From Brenneria populi (GTDB lineage Bacteria; Pseudomonadota; Gammaproteobacteria; Enterobacterales; Enterobacteriaceae), in assembly GCF_036016195.1 (NCBI RefSeq), contig NZ_JAYWTM010000007.1:292605-356604 (forward strand): a stretch of 64,000 bases of DNA, read 5' to 3'. A model generated the notes under the pieces. It was not told the origin of the DNA. It did no database searches and worked only from the letters and a program-made list of their open reading frames with translations. Both the position numbers and the translations under genes were made by a program. Shown here in pieces: positions 33,464 to 41,968 of the stretch. The number at the start of each line of letters is the position of its first letter. Position 1 is the first letter of the stretch.

Positions 33464-34504
33464 ATGTTATTCGTACCAACAGAGCATCCGCACCGCCGCT
33501 ACAACCCGTTGAAAGGGGAGTGGATTCTGGTTTCACCCCATCGGGCTAAACGGCCGTGGCAAGGGCAGCAGGATGAGCCTGACCGCCGTACACCGCCGCA
33601 GCATGATCCCCATTGCTATCTGTGCGCGGGCAATAAGCGCGTCACCGGCGATGTCAATCCGCAGTATCAGGGCACCTTTGTTTTCACCAATGACTTTTCC
33701 GCTCTGCGGGAAGACACGCCGGCGGCTACGCCCAATAGCGATCCGCTATTTCGTATACAGAGCGCGCGCGGCGTCAGTCGCGTGATCTGTTTTTCGCCCG
33801 ACCACGGCAAGAGCCTGCCGCTGCTATCGCTGCCGGCTTTGCGGGGCGTGGTCGACACCTGGATCGACCAGACGTCGGAACTGGGACGGCGTTATCCCTG
33901 GGTTCAGGTGTTTGAGAATAAAGGGGCGATGATGGGGTGCTCAAACCCGCACCCGCACGGACAGGTTTGGGCCAATGATTTTTTACCGAATGAAGCGGCG
34001 CGCGAAGATCGCGAACAGCGGGCCTATTTTGAACGTCAGGGGACGCCTCTGCTGCTTGACTATGCGCGGCGCGAGTCGGCCGACGGTAGCCGGTTGGTGG
34101 TGGAGACCGACTTCTGGCTGGCGGTGGTGCCCTATTGGGCCGCCTGGCCGTTTGAGACGCTGCTGCTGCCCAAATTCGCCGTACGACAGCTGCCGCAGCT
34201 CGACGCGGTGCAGCGCGAAGATCTCGCCGCGGCGCTGAAAAAATTGACCAGCCGCTACGATAACCTGTTTCAGTGTTCATTTCCGTACTCCATGGGGTGG
34301 CACGGCGCGCCCTTTAATGGCGAAGAGAATGCCCACTGGCAACTGCATGCCCATTTCTATCCGCCGCTGCTGCGTTCGGCCAGCGTGCGCAAGTTTATGG
34401 TCGGTTACGAAATGCTGGCGGAGGCCCAGCGCGACCTGACGGCGGAACAGGCCGCCGAACGCCTGCGCGCCGTCAGCGATATCCATTTTCGTGAGCAAAT
34501 TTGA
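33464..34504 (+). CDS. galT: Galactose-1-phosphate uridylyltransferase
   Basis: 346 aa. Exchanges UMP between UDP-glucose and galactose 1-phosphate in the Leloir pathway. The active-site motif GCSNPHPHGQVWA contains the HPH whose second His is uridylylated; CYLCAGNKRVTGD supplies zinc-binding cysteines; WHGAPFNGEENAHWQLHAHF is conserved. The true start is ATG 33464 with AGGAG eight bases upstream; a GTG at 33455 within that AGGAG is unlikely. It is the first gene of galTK; galE is not here. Confidence 0.95.
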   Translation: MLFVPTEHPHRRYNPLKGEWILVSPHRAKRPWQGQQDEPDRRTPPQHDPHCYLCAGNKRVTGDVNPQYQGTFVFTNDFSALREDTPAATPNSDPLFRIQSARGVSRVICFSPDHGKSLPLLSLPALRGVVDTWIDQTSELGRRYPWVQVFENKGAMMGCSNPHPHGQVWANDFLPNEAAREDREQRAYFERQGTPLLLDYARRESADGSRLVVETDFWLAVVPYWAAWPFETLLLPKFAVRQLPQLDAVQREDLAAALKKLTSRYDNLFQCSFPYSMGWHGAPFNGEENAHWQLHAHFYPPLLRSASVRKFMVGYEMLAEAQRDLTAEQAAERLRAVSDIHFREQI

Positions 34505-34513
34505 GGGGATTTT

Positions 34514-35677
34514 ATGAACCGTATCGATGCCTTGCGCCAATCGGCGCAATCGACGTTCGAACGCCTGTTCGGCTATGCGCCGCAGGCGGAGATTCAGGCG
34601 CCGGGGCGCGTAAACCTGATCGGCGAACATACCGATTATAACGATGGATTTGTTTTACCCTGCGCGATCGATTATCAGACGGTGATCGGCGCGGCCGTTC
34701 GGCGGGACAGCGTGGTGCGCGTGGCGGCGCTAAACTTTGATCAGCAGCAGGATGAGTTCGACCTGAGGCAAGAGATTCGGCCGCACGCCGAATACACCTG
34801 GGCGAACTATGTGCGCGGCACCGTCAAATTTTTACAGGCGCGCGGCCTGCCGATGAGCGGTATGGATATGGTGATTTCCGGCAATGTGCCGGTGGGCGCG
34901 GGGTTAAGTTCTTCGGCCTCGCTGGAGGTGGCCATCGGGCAGACCTTCAAGACGCTCAATCGCCTGAATGTCAGCCAGCTGGATTTGGCGCTGATCGGCC
35001 AGCAGGCGGAAAACGATTTTGTCGGCTGTAGCTGCGGCATTATGGATCAGTTTATTTCGGCGCAGGGCCAGTCCGGCCATGCGCTGCTGATCGACTGCCG
35101 TTCGCTGGAGGGGCGGGCGGTGCGTATGCTGGACGGGTTCGATATCCTGATTGTTAATTCCAACGTGCGCCGCGGGCTGGTTGACAGCGAATACAATACC
35201 CGCCGCCGGCAGTGCGAGTCGGCGGCGCGCCATTTTGGCGTCAAGGCGCTGCGCGACCTTTCCCTGGAACGGTTTGCCGCGGGAGCGGCGGGGCTGGATC
35301 CGCTGACCGTGCGCCGCGCCCGGCATGTCATTACGGAAAACGACCGCACGCTGGCGGCCGCCGATGCCTTGGACCGGCAGGACGCAGGCCGCCTGTTTAC
35401 CCTGATGGCCGAGTCCCACGCCTCCATGCGCGACGATTTTGCCATCACGGTGCCGCAGATTGATACATTGGTTGAGCTGATCCAGACGCACGTGGGGGAT
35501 CGGGGCGGCGCCAGAATGACCGGCGGCGGCTTTGGCGGCTGCGTGGTGTCGTTGATCCCGGATTCGCTGACCGACGGCGTGTGCCGGATGCTGGAGCGCG
35601 AATATCCGGCGCGCACCGGATTGCAGCCGTCGATCTATCTTTGCCAGCCGTCTAACGGCGCAGGTCCGCTTAACTGA
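34514..35677 (+). CDS. galK: Galactokinase
   Basis: 387-aa GHMP kinase that makes galactose 1-phosphate. The galactokinase signature GRVNLIGEHTDYNDGFVLP, the ATP loop VPVGAGLSSSASLEVAIG, and the C-terminal GGARMTGGGFGGCVVSL are present. It starts nine bases after the galT stop with GAGGGG upstream, so the two form one transcription unit. No galM follows; a dispersed repeat and the convergent mgtE gene come next. Confidence 0.96.
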   Translation: MNRIDALRQSAQSTFERLFGYAPQAEIQAPGRVNLIGEHTDYNDGFVLPCAIDYQTVIGAAVRRDSVVRVAALNFDQQQDEFDLRQEIRPHAEYTWANYVRGTVKFLQARGLPMSGMDMVISGNVPVGAGLSSSASLEVAIGQTFKTLNRLNVSQLDLALIGQQAENDFVGCSCGIMDQFISAQGQSGHALLIDCRSLEGRAVRMLDGFDILIVNSNVRRGLVDSEYNTRRRQCESAARHFGVKALRDLSLERFAAGAAGLDPLTVRRARHVITENDRTLAAADALDRQDAGRLFTLMAESHASMRDDFAITVPQIDTLVELIQTHVGDRGGARMTGGGFGGCVVSLIPDSLTDGVCRMLEREYPARTGLQPSIYLCQPSNGAGPLN

Positions 35678-35779
35678 TGTGGTTTTCACTCTGTGAGTCA
35701 GGCAGAGTATGCCTATTTATGCTGTCTGATAATTCACGTTGAGCCGAATGCCCGCCGGTAAAAAGAGCCGATGGGCAGG

Positions 35780-35892
35780 TAATGCCGATCGTTTAAGTAT
35801 CGAGATACACGGGGCGACTACAGGGGTGAGGCGTCCCTACGGGAACCTCCCCCTGTGTTTCCCCTAAAAATGGGCTTAAATGAACAGCATTA
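35780..35892 (-). repeat. 113-bp dispersed palindromic repeat, copy 3
   Basis: Opposite orientation to copies 1 and 2 and nearly identical to copy 2. It has TAATGC and GCATTA ends and the same central hairpin (CACAGGGG/CCCCTGTA). It lies between the convergent ends of galK and mgtE, where it may also act as a transcription barrier. Confidence 0.88.
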
Positions 35893-35910
35893 CGTTGGGC
35901 AGGGGGCTTA

Positions 35911-37335
35911 TCAAGGCAACAGAAACAGCGTGGCCAGCCCCAGGAAGATGAAGAATCCGCCGGTATCGGTGATAGCGGTGATCATGACGCTGGAGCCGAT
36001 GGCGGGATCGCGGCCCAATTTCACCATGATTAATGGGATCAATACGCCCATAAGCGCGGCCAGCAGCAGGTTAAGCAGAATGGCCAGCATCATTACGCCC
36101 CCCATCTGCAGGCTGCCATAGAGCGCGTAGGTGATCAGGCCCATCACGGTGCCCCATATCACGCCGTTGACCATCGCCACGCCCAGCTCTTTTAACAGCA
36201 GGTAAGATTTTCGCCCATGCTCCAACTGATGCAGCGCCAGCGCCCGAACGATCATGGTGATCGTCTGGTTGCCGGTATTGCCGCCCAGCCCCGCCACGAT
36301 CGGCATTAAGGTCGCCAGCGCCACCAGATGAGAGAGCGTATTTTCGAACAGCCCGATCACCCGCGACGCCAACAGCGCGGTACACAGGTTGATGGCCAGC
36401 CAGGTCCAGCGATTACGCACGGCCTTGTAGACCGGCGCATATACATCCTCGGAAGGCGTTAAGCCGCCGGAGCGCCGCAGATTGCTGTCGCTCTCTTTAT
36501 TAACCACATTCACGATATCCTCTACCGTCAGGCGGCCCATCAGCTTGCCCTTGTTATCCACCACGGCGGCGGAAATCAGGTTATAACGCTCAAAAGCTCC
36601 CGCGGCGTCAGCCGCCTGATCTTCCGGTTGAAACATCGTCGGCTGCTTATTCATAATGGCGGCCACCGGCGTCTCCGGCGCGTTCAGCAGTATATTGGCC
36701 AGGGAGAGTTCGCCAATCAGCATGTTTTTGCGATCGGTGACGAACAGCTTATCGGTGGAGTCCGGGATAACCTTTCGATAGCGCAGGTAACGCTGGACGG
36801 TCGCCAGGGTAACATCGGGACGTATGGTGATGAGCTTGAAGTCCATAATATGACCGACGCACTCTTCGTCATAATTGATCGCCCCGCGCAGCTGCGCGCG
36901 CTGTTTCGGCTCCAGCGAGGTCAGGATCCGTCCCAGCAGCTGGCGGGGAAGAATGCGCGCCAGCTGCGCCTGCTCATCGACATCCAGTATGCGCACCGCC
37001 TTCAGAATATCTTTATTGCGCATATCGCTGATAAGGTCGTCCGAGATGCTGTCGGAGACTTCAATCAGCACCGAACCGCGCCTGTCGATGGGGATCAGCC
37101 GCCAAAGCGCCAGGCGTTCGTCATAAGGCAGCGATTCCAGCAGATCCGCCAGGTCGGCGGCGTGCAACCCGGTAATCGACCGGCATATTTCGGCGGTTTG
37201 ATCGAGTAAGGCTTTATGGTCTGTGGCGGTATCTTCGGGATGTCGATGGAGAATATCATCAACCAAGTCACTATTTTCTAAAAGTAAAAAAGAAATACGG
37301 CGCCGCAAGGCGGAAACTTTTTTTGCATTCGTCAT
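35911..37335 (-). CDS. mgtE: Magnesium transporter MgtE
   Basis: 474 aa with the full family layout: an N-terminal helical MgtE_N domain (to about 150), two CBS domains (around VGHIMDFKLITIRPDVTL and PVAAIMNKQPTMFQPEDQAADA), a plug helix and five C-terminal membrane helices carrying PIVAGLGGNTGNQTITMIVRAL, which lines the Mg2+ pore. Magnesium binding to the cytosolic part closes the channel in homologues. It is a single gene facing galK. I see no Mg-sensing leader in the 350 bases upstream. Confidence 0.93.
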   Translation of the reverse strand: MTNAKKVSALRRRISFLLLENSDLVDDILHRHPEDTATDHKALLDQTAEICRSITGLHAADLADLLESLPYDERLALWRLIPIDRRGSVLIEVSDSISDDLISDMRNKDILKAVRILDVDEQAQLARILPRQLLGRILTSLEPKQRAQLRGAINYDEECVGHIMDFKLITIRPDVTLATVQRYLRYRKVIPDSTDKLFVTDRKNMLIGELSLANILLNAPETPVAAIMNKQPTMFQPEDQAADAAGAFERYNLISAAVVDNKGKLMGRLTVEDIVNVVNKESDSNLRRSGGLTPSEDVYAPVYKAVRNRWTWLAINLCTALLASRVIGLFENTLSHLVALATLMPIVAGLGGNTGNQTITMIVRALALHQLEHGRKSYLLLKELGVAMVNGVIWGTVMGLITYALYGSLQMGGVMMLAILLNLLLAALMGVLIPLIMVKLGRDPAIGSSVMITAITDTGGFFIFLGLATLFLLP

Positions 37336-37687
37336 CGGTTATTTGTGCTCGGTCTGGTTTGGTTTCTGATATGTCCCTATCCCTGAGATTCCCATCATAC
37401 TCTACGTCGCTGATGTTTCAGCCTTTCGATAGGGGAAACGGCGCTGCGGCTTCCGGCTCGGTTTTTTTATTCATTATGAGGCGCGGATATCCGTGGCTTG
37501 AACGCATTGCCAGGGTAAATATAGCGCAGAATCAGTGAATTAATAATAAACGCTTTACCCTCTATCGTGGGAAAGACGGCAAGACGGGAATTATGGGCGG
37601 CGGAAAGGACGCACGACAAACGGCGACAAGGCACAATATCTGACGCTGATAATACGGTCTCATTTCGCGGTTGATGCGGAGTACGCG
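37336..37687. other. Intergenic region between mgtE and yfgG
   Basis: About 350 bases that probably hold the mgtE promoter on the minus strand. No gene, sRNA or repeat could be recognised. Confidence 0.4.
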
Positions 37688-37912
37688 CTACTCTTTCTTA
37701 TCGATCTTTTCGATGAACGCGCCGGAGACGGAGAAAGGTTGTTCGATGCGCTGTTGCTGTTTGTCTTGATGATAAGCGAATGCGCTGATGGTGGAGTAAG
37801 CAAAACGGCCTAAGAGGATGATGAAGCTGATGAGTAACACGGCGCGAGCAAGACGGGTTCCACTTCGTCGCGGCCGCATTGATATTCGTCGTCTGTGGGT
37901 AAGCGTAGACAT
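37688..37912 (-). CDS. yfgG: YfgG family small inner-membrane protein
   Basis: 74 aa. The central segment RLARAVLLISFIILLGRFAYSTISAFAYH closely resembles E. coli YfgG: an arginine-rich cytosolic N-terminus, one membrane helix, and a short hydrophilic tail. The function is not settled; E. coli yfgG has been linked to metal stress. I chose ATG 37912 (MSTLTHRRRIS), with AGGAG about 11 bases upstream. The longer frame to 37966 passes that site. Confidence 0.7.
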   Translation of the reverse strand: MSTLTHRRRISMRPRRSGTRLARAVLLISFIILLGRFAYSTISAFAYHQDKQQQRIEQPFSVSGAFIEKIDKKE

Positions 37913-38072
37913 TACCGGAAAATCTCCTGTGAAAGCGAACATTCGCTGTCGTTCATTTATACACAAGCATCGGGTTAGGTCAATCGTTCGAAATGAAAAA
38001 ATGGCCGTCGCGACAGAAAGCCTCCATTTTTAGGGAAGTTAGGCACGATCGCGGTTATTAAAGCAAAATAAG

Positions 38073-38097
38073 AAGAGGCCGGTAGGAACCGGTCTCT
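38073..38097 (-). terminator. Terminator after the MFS transporter gene
   Basis: On the minus strand AAGAG-CCGGT pairs with ACCGG-CCTCTT around a TCCT loop with one internal mismatch, and CTTATTTT follows. Confidence 0.65.
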
Positions 38098-38113
38098 TAT
38101 CGCCGTCGTCGAC

Positions 38114-39370
38114 TCAGTCGAGTTTTTTGCCTTTCAGCTCCGGCACCAGGAACAGGGTCGCCAGAATATCAAGGATGTAAATCGCCGCCAGCAGGGCAAT
38201 GGCGGCCTGGAAGGAGTACAAACTGGCCGCCGCGCCGATGACCACCGGGCCGAAGCCGCCAACCGCGCGGCCGATGTTGAACAGAACGTTCTGAGCGGTG
38301 GCGCGGGCCTCGGTCGGGTAGGCTTCGGACATCAGCGCGCCGTATCCCCCCATCATTCCGTTGACGAACATACCCAGCAGCGCGCCGGCCCATAGCATGG
38401 TGACCGGATCGGATAGCTGCGAATAGACCAGAACCATGATCAGCGCACCGCTCTGAAACAGCAGAAAACTGGGTTTGCGTCCGATGCGATCGGCCAACTG
38501 CCCGAAGACCCAGATACCGGCAATCATCCCCATGATAGTGACGGATGTCCACATGGCCGACTTGGTCAGGTTGAATCCCAGCGTTTTGGCGAGAAAGCTC
38601 GGCATCCAGATCATGATGCCGTAATAGCCGAAATTCTGTACGGAGGTCAGTATGATAATCCCGGCGCTGATTTTGCTGGTCGCCTTGTCCTTAACCAGTA
38701 GTTTGAATGACTCCAGCGCCGCTTTCTTTTTCGTCGTTTTGCGGACGAACACCTCTGGCTCATGCAGACGATGGCGGATGAACCAGGCAACAAACGCCGG
38801 GATAACGCCGACGATAAACATGCCGCGCCAGCCGATATGCGGCAGAAGCATCGGCGTCAGTATGGCGGCGGCCAATACGCCTGACTGCCAGCCCAATGCG
38901 ACATAAGAGGAGGCGCGCGCGCGGTGGCGGGCCGGCCAGGCTTCGGCGGCCAGCGCCATGCCGATGCCAAATTCGCCGCCCAAACCGATGCCGGCTATCG
39001 TGCGATATATCAGCAGGTCCCAGTATCCCTGGGCAAAGGCGCACAGGCCGGTAAACACGGCGAAAAGCACGATGGTCCAGGTCAGTACGCGAATACGGCC
39101 GAAGCGGTCGCTCAACGCGCCGAAAATAAGGCCGCCGATAACGGCGCCGATCAGCGTCCAGGTGACCAGCGAGCCGGCCTGACCCGACGTTAGATTGAGG
39201 TCGGTTGAGATGGCGGTCAGCATAAACCCGAGGATCAGCAGGTCGAAGCCATCCATCGCATAGCCTATTGCCGATCCGGCCAGGGCTTTCCAACTATAGC
39301 TATCAACGACTTGTTTTTCCTCGAATGCGGGTGTTGCTGAAGAGGTTTTATCCGGACAGGTTGGGTCCAT
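38114..39370 (-). CDS. MFS metabolite:H+ symporter, probable orotate or related nitrogen-compound importer
   Basis: 418 aa with 12 predicted helices. SWKALAGSAIGYAMDGFDLLILGFML, GALSDRFGRIRVL (motif A) and GIGLGGEFGIGMALAAEAW place it in the aromatic acid/metabolite:H+ symporter group. AGGAG lies seven bases before the ATG. Its promoter is a near-perfect sigma-54 element with NtrC-like enhancer sites, so it is expected to be switched on under nitrogen limitation. The neighbouring genes fit orotate degradation, which makes orotate or a related acid the likeliest cargo; this is inference from context. Confidence 0.75.
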   Translation of the reverse strand: MDPTCPDKTSSATPAFEEKQVVDSYSWKALAGSAIGYAMDGFDLLILGFMLTAISTDLNLTSGQAGSLVTWTLIGAVIGGLIFGALSDRFGRIRVLTWTIVLFAVFTGLCAFAQGYWDLLIYRTIAGIGLGGEFGIGMALAAEAWPARHRARASSYVALGWQSGVLAAAILTPMLLPHIGWRGMFIVGVIPAFVAWFIRHRLHEPEVFVRKTTKKKAALESFKLLVKDKATSKISAGIIILTSVQNFGYYGIMIWMPSFLAKTLGFNLTKSAMWTSVTIMGMIAGIWVFGQLADRIGRKPSFLLFQSGALIMVLVYSQLSDPVTMLWAGALLGMFVNGMMGGYGALMSEAYPTEARATAQNVLFNIGRAVGGFGPVVIGAAASLYSFQAAIALLAAIYILDILATLFLVPELKGKKLD

Positions 39371-39448
39371 GGTTTCGCTCCTGGCGTTGGCAATGTAAAT
39401 GTCGAAGTAAAATTATGTTGCGCCGCGCGTTGTTTCGCCGCAAGACGC

Positions 39449-39464
39449 GTATCAATTTTGATAC
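39449..39464. promoter_or_regulatory. GTAT-N8-ATAC dyad A, over the transporter start point
   Basis: GTATCAATTTTGATAC is a perfect palindrome that covers the predicted sigma-54 start point (about 39463). Similar sites lie at 39811 and 40447. A repressor bound here would block the transporter promoter. Confidence 0.55.
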
Positions 39465-39474
39465 ATGGTAATAA

Positions 39475-39489
39475 GCAATAATGGTGCCA
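39475..39489 (-). promoter_or_regulatory. Sigma-54 promoter of the MFS transporter gene
   Basis: The minus strand reads TGGCACCATTATTGC: TGGCAC, five bases, TTGC, the -24/-12 consensus with the exact GG-to-GC spacing. Transcription would start near 39463, 93 bases before the ATG. Confidence 0.8.
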
Positions 39490-39671
39490 AAATTTTACCT
39501 TGGCGTTATCTCTGAAGGATTGCCGCGGCATTGCGTCCGCAGCGTAAAGAGGAGTGTTTTAATTAAATGATAATTAATTATTTTTTACGCAGAATTAATA
39601 GAGCTGTCCGCGCTGAAGTTAGCCGTAGGAGAGAGTCCCGCCCTTATGACGCACGTTATTTCTTCCATTTA

Positions 39672-39750
39672 ATGCACTAAAATAATGCATTATCAGGCGT
39701 CATGCATTAAGTTGGTGCTTGTTGTGAGGCGCGATGCACTAATCTGGTTA
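39672..39750. promoter_or_regulatory. Cluster of three NtrC-like enhancer sites
   Basis: TGCACTAAAATAATGCA (39673-39689), TGCATTAAGTTGGTGC (39703-39718) and TGCACTAATCTGGTTA (39735-39750) resemble the NtrC consensus TGCACCAAAATGGTGCA. They lie about 200-280 bases upstream of the sigma-54 promoter, a normal enhancer distance, and are evenly spaced. Confidence 0.65.
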
Positions 39751-39810
39751 CCGCGTCGCTAGGCGAAAAGGGCGAAACAGCGCCGAAAGTCGACGCTGGA
39801 AATAAAAAAT

Positions 39811-39826
39811 GTTTCATTTTTGATAC
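39811..39826. promoter_or_regulatory. GTAT-N8-ATAC dyad B
   Basis: GTTTCATTTTTGATAC differs from dyad A in three positions and keeps the TTTTGATAC half intact. It lies downstream of the small gene at 39906-40241 and upstream of the NtrC sites. Confidence 0.4.
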
Positions 39827-39905
39827 GGAAGGGTAACGAAAACGCCCGGCAGGCTGATGATGTGCAGCGGGCGGGCATTGCGGCGTCGAGCCTGAGCGGG
39901 ACGCT

Positions 39906-40241
39906 TTAGAAGTGTTTTTTGCCAGACCAGTAGGTAATGACCAACTGATTAATCGCATGGTAACGCTGTTCCGCCGTCACGTTATCGCCGGACAAAATGT
40001 CCTTAACGATATCCAGGAGCTGCGTCATCTCTTTTTTCGCTCTGGACGCGAAATCCGGCGTAATCGCCTGGTCGGCGTAGAGAGTGACGTAACTGTCGGC
40101 CAGGCCGCGAAGAATGTAGTAGGACACTGCGTTATCGGGATCGTTGCTGATCAAATTGTCTAAATTTTTCCGCAGGGAAACGTAGCTGTCAGTCCCGTCG
40201 AGACTTTCAGTAAAAGCATGATATGCGTTTGCAAAATCCAT
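39906..40241 (-). CDS. Hypothetical protein in the orotate-type cluster, 111 aa
   Basis: Begins MDFANAYHAFTESLDGTDSY and is predicted to be all-helical, acidic and soluble, with no motif I can name. ATG 40241 is preferred to GTG 40250 because AAAGGTGG is five bases upstream. It lies on the same strand as the transporter and is separated from it by the regulatory region. Its place inside the cluster suggests a related accessory role; this is guilt by association only. Confidence 0.65.
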   Translation of the reverse strand: MDFANAYHAFTESLDGTDSYVSLRKNLDNLISNDPDNAVSYYILRGLADSYVTLYADQAITPDFASRAKKEMTQLLDIVKDILSGDNVTAEQRYHAINQLVITYWSGKKHF

Positions 40242-40446
40242 CACTGCCACCTTTGATTAGCACCATCCGGCTATATCCATCAGATGCGCCACCGCGGTTT
40301 CGGCTTCCCTCACGCGCCGCGGCATGGCGCCGGAAACGGGGAAACGCGATATCCGCCTGTAGCCTGATATCTGTTGAGTATAGATTTGGAAAACTTCACT
40401 TTCTAAAACTAAAGCAAGATCTTGTCAACCGCTCTCTGAGACTTTT

Positions 40447-40462
40447 GTATAAAAAAAGATAC
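40447..40462. promoter_or_regulatory. GTAT-N8-ATAC dyad C
   Basis: GTATAAAAAAAGATAC, inside the longer dyad TTTGTAT-N8-ATACAAA, lies in the divergent region between the small protein gene (40241, minus) and the amidohydrolase gene (40724, plus). It has the same spacing as dyads A and B. Confidence 0.45.
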
Positions 40463-40567
40463 AAATCATCGGTGCAGAGTGATTTTTATTACTCATTCAA
40501 ACCAGTGTTTAAAATTAAATCCAATATAAACAAATGGATATTTTTAATTGAGATAACCTGTGCTAAT

Positions 40568-40593
40568 TTTTTGTCTAAATTTTTAGACAAAAA
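40568..40593. promoter_or_regulatory. Perfect 12-bp dyad upstream of the amidohydrolase gene
   Basis: TTTTTGTCTAAA and TTTAGACAAAAA are separated by two T bases, 130 bases upstream of the amidohydrolase start. It could be an operator for a dimeric regulator; the T/A ends could also allow weak termination. Confidence 0.5.
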
Positions 40594-40723
40594 TATTGAC
40601 TCGCCCCGGATAACCGAGCAACACTGAAATCCCCCGGCGTCTGTATGGCGGGGAGTGCGATCGACGGTTCGATCGTGTTGAAGCGGGCTGAATAACGCTT
40701 GGGCGAACGCGCGGAGTTTTGTG

Positions 40724-41968
40724 ATGCGGTCATATTTTGGTGCCGAAGAGATCGGATATTTACTGGAAGAGCTGGGCACTTTTTCCATGACGACGGGAAA
40801 AAGCGGCGTAACGCGTCTGGCTTTCGGCGAGGCTGATGAAACGGCGCATCATTTTCTGGCGGAAAAAATCGCGTCGCTGGGGCTTAACGTAAGCCGCGAC
40901 GCGATGGGCAATATTTTCGCGCGCCTGCCGGGATGGGACCGATCGCTGCCGGCGGTGGGGACGGGCTCGCATATCGATAGCGTACCCTCCGGCGGTCTCT
41001 ATGACGGAACTCTGGGCGTGGTCGGCGGTTTATATTCGCTGTTGCAGTTTCGGCCGGAAGAGCTGCGCAGGGATTTGGAGCTGGTGGTTTTCAGAGGCGA
41101 AGAGTCAAGCCGTTTTGGTTTCTCCTGCATCGGCAGCAAGATTTTAACCGGCCACTGCGACGAAAAAAAATGGCGCGAAAATACCGACGACAGCGGCCTG
41201 AATGTCTTTCAGGCGATGACGCAGTGCGGCTATTCGGTGAACCAATTGGCGCGTTGCGAACTGGCGGAACGGCGCTATTCGGCATTTGTGGAGCTGCATA
41301 TTGAACAGGGCCGGGTGCTGGAAAATGAAGAGAAAGCCATCGGCATTGTGCACGGCATCGCCGCGCCGACCCGCTACCGGGTAACGGTGACCGGCTGCGC
41401 CGATCACTCCGGCGCCACGCCGATGTATCAGCGCCACGATGCGCTGGTGGCCAGCGCGATGATGATCAACGATATCCATCATGCCGCTTGCAAAGAGATC
41501 ATTTACGGCACCGTGGGCACCGTCGGCAAGCTGGATGTATCACCGAACGCCATGAACGTGATCCCCGGTCTGGTGAAGTTTTACGTGGATATTCGCGGCA
41601 TCGACCCGGCCAGTATTCAGCGCGTCGCCGAGCGTTTGCAGGATTCGGTCGCCAAGACCGCCAGAGAAAATGACGTTGAGATTTCACTTGAGCTGGTGGC
41701 GGCGGAAAGCCCGGTCCCGCTTGATGATGGCATTTGCGAGGTGATTGAAAATGTCGCCCTGGAACAGGGGGTCAGCTATCGCCGCATGATGAGCGGCGCC
41801 GGGCATGATGCCATGTATATGGCTGGCAAATATCCGACGGCCATGATATTCGCGCCATCGAAAAACGGCATCAGCCATCATCCGGAAGAATACACCAGTC
41901 CGCAGCAGATTATTACCGCGGCCGATGTATTGAAACAGACGCTGGCGCGGTTAGCCAACGCGGAATAA
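40724..41968 (+). CDS. M20-family N-carbamoyl-amino-acid amidohydrolase (AllC/HyuC type)
   Basis: 414-aa Zn-dependent hydrolase. Metal ligands are visible as His83 in GSHIDSVPSGG, Asp94 in GGLYDGTLG, Glu126-Glu127 in FRGEESSRFG, His192 in ELHIEQGRVLE and the late His in NGISHHPEEYT. A dimerisation/lid domain lies between (ADHSGATPM, MNVIPG). The family includes allantoate amidohydrolase, beta-ureidopropionase and L-N-carbamoylases. Next to class 1B dihydroorotate dehydrogenase genes, the likeliest reaction is N-carbamoyl-L-aspartate to aspartate, CO2 and ammonia. ATG 40724 has GGAG seven bases upstream. The XRE regulator gene is convergent and begins one base past its stop. Confidence 0.85.
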   Translation: MRSYFGAEEIGYLLEELGTFSMTTGKSGVTRLAFGEADETAHHFLAEKIASLGLNVSRDAMGNIFARLPGWDRSLPAVGTGSHIDSVPSGGLYDGTLGVVGGLYSLLQFRPEELRRDLELVVFRGEESSRFGFSCIGSKILTGHCDEKKWRENTDDSGLNVFQAMTQCGYSVNQLARCELAERRYSAFVELHIEQGRVLENEEKAIGIVHGIAAPTRYRVTVTGCADHSGATPMYQRHDALVASAMMINDIHHAACKEIIYGTVGTVGKLDVSPNAMNVIPGLVKFYVDIRGIDPASIQRVAERLQDSVAKTARENDVEISLELVAAESPVPLDDGICEVIENVALEQGVSYRRMMSGAGHDAMYMAGKYPTAMIFAPSKNGISHHPEEYTSPQQIITAADVLKQTLARLANAE

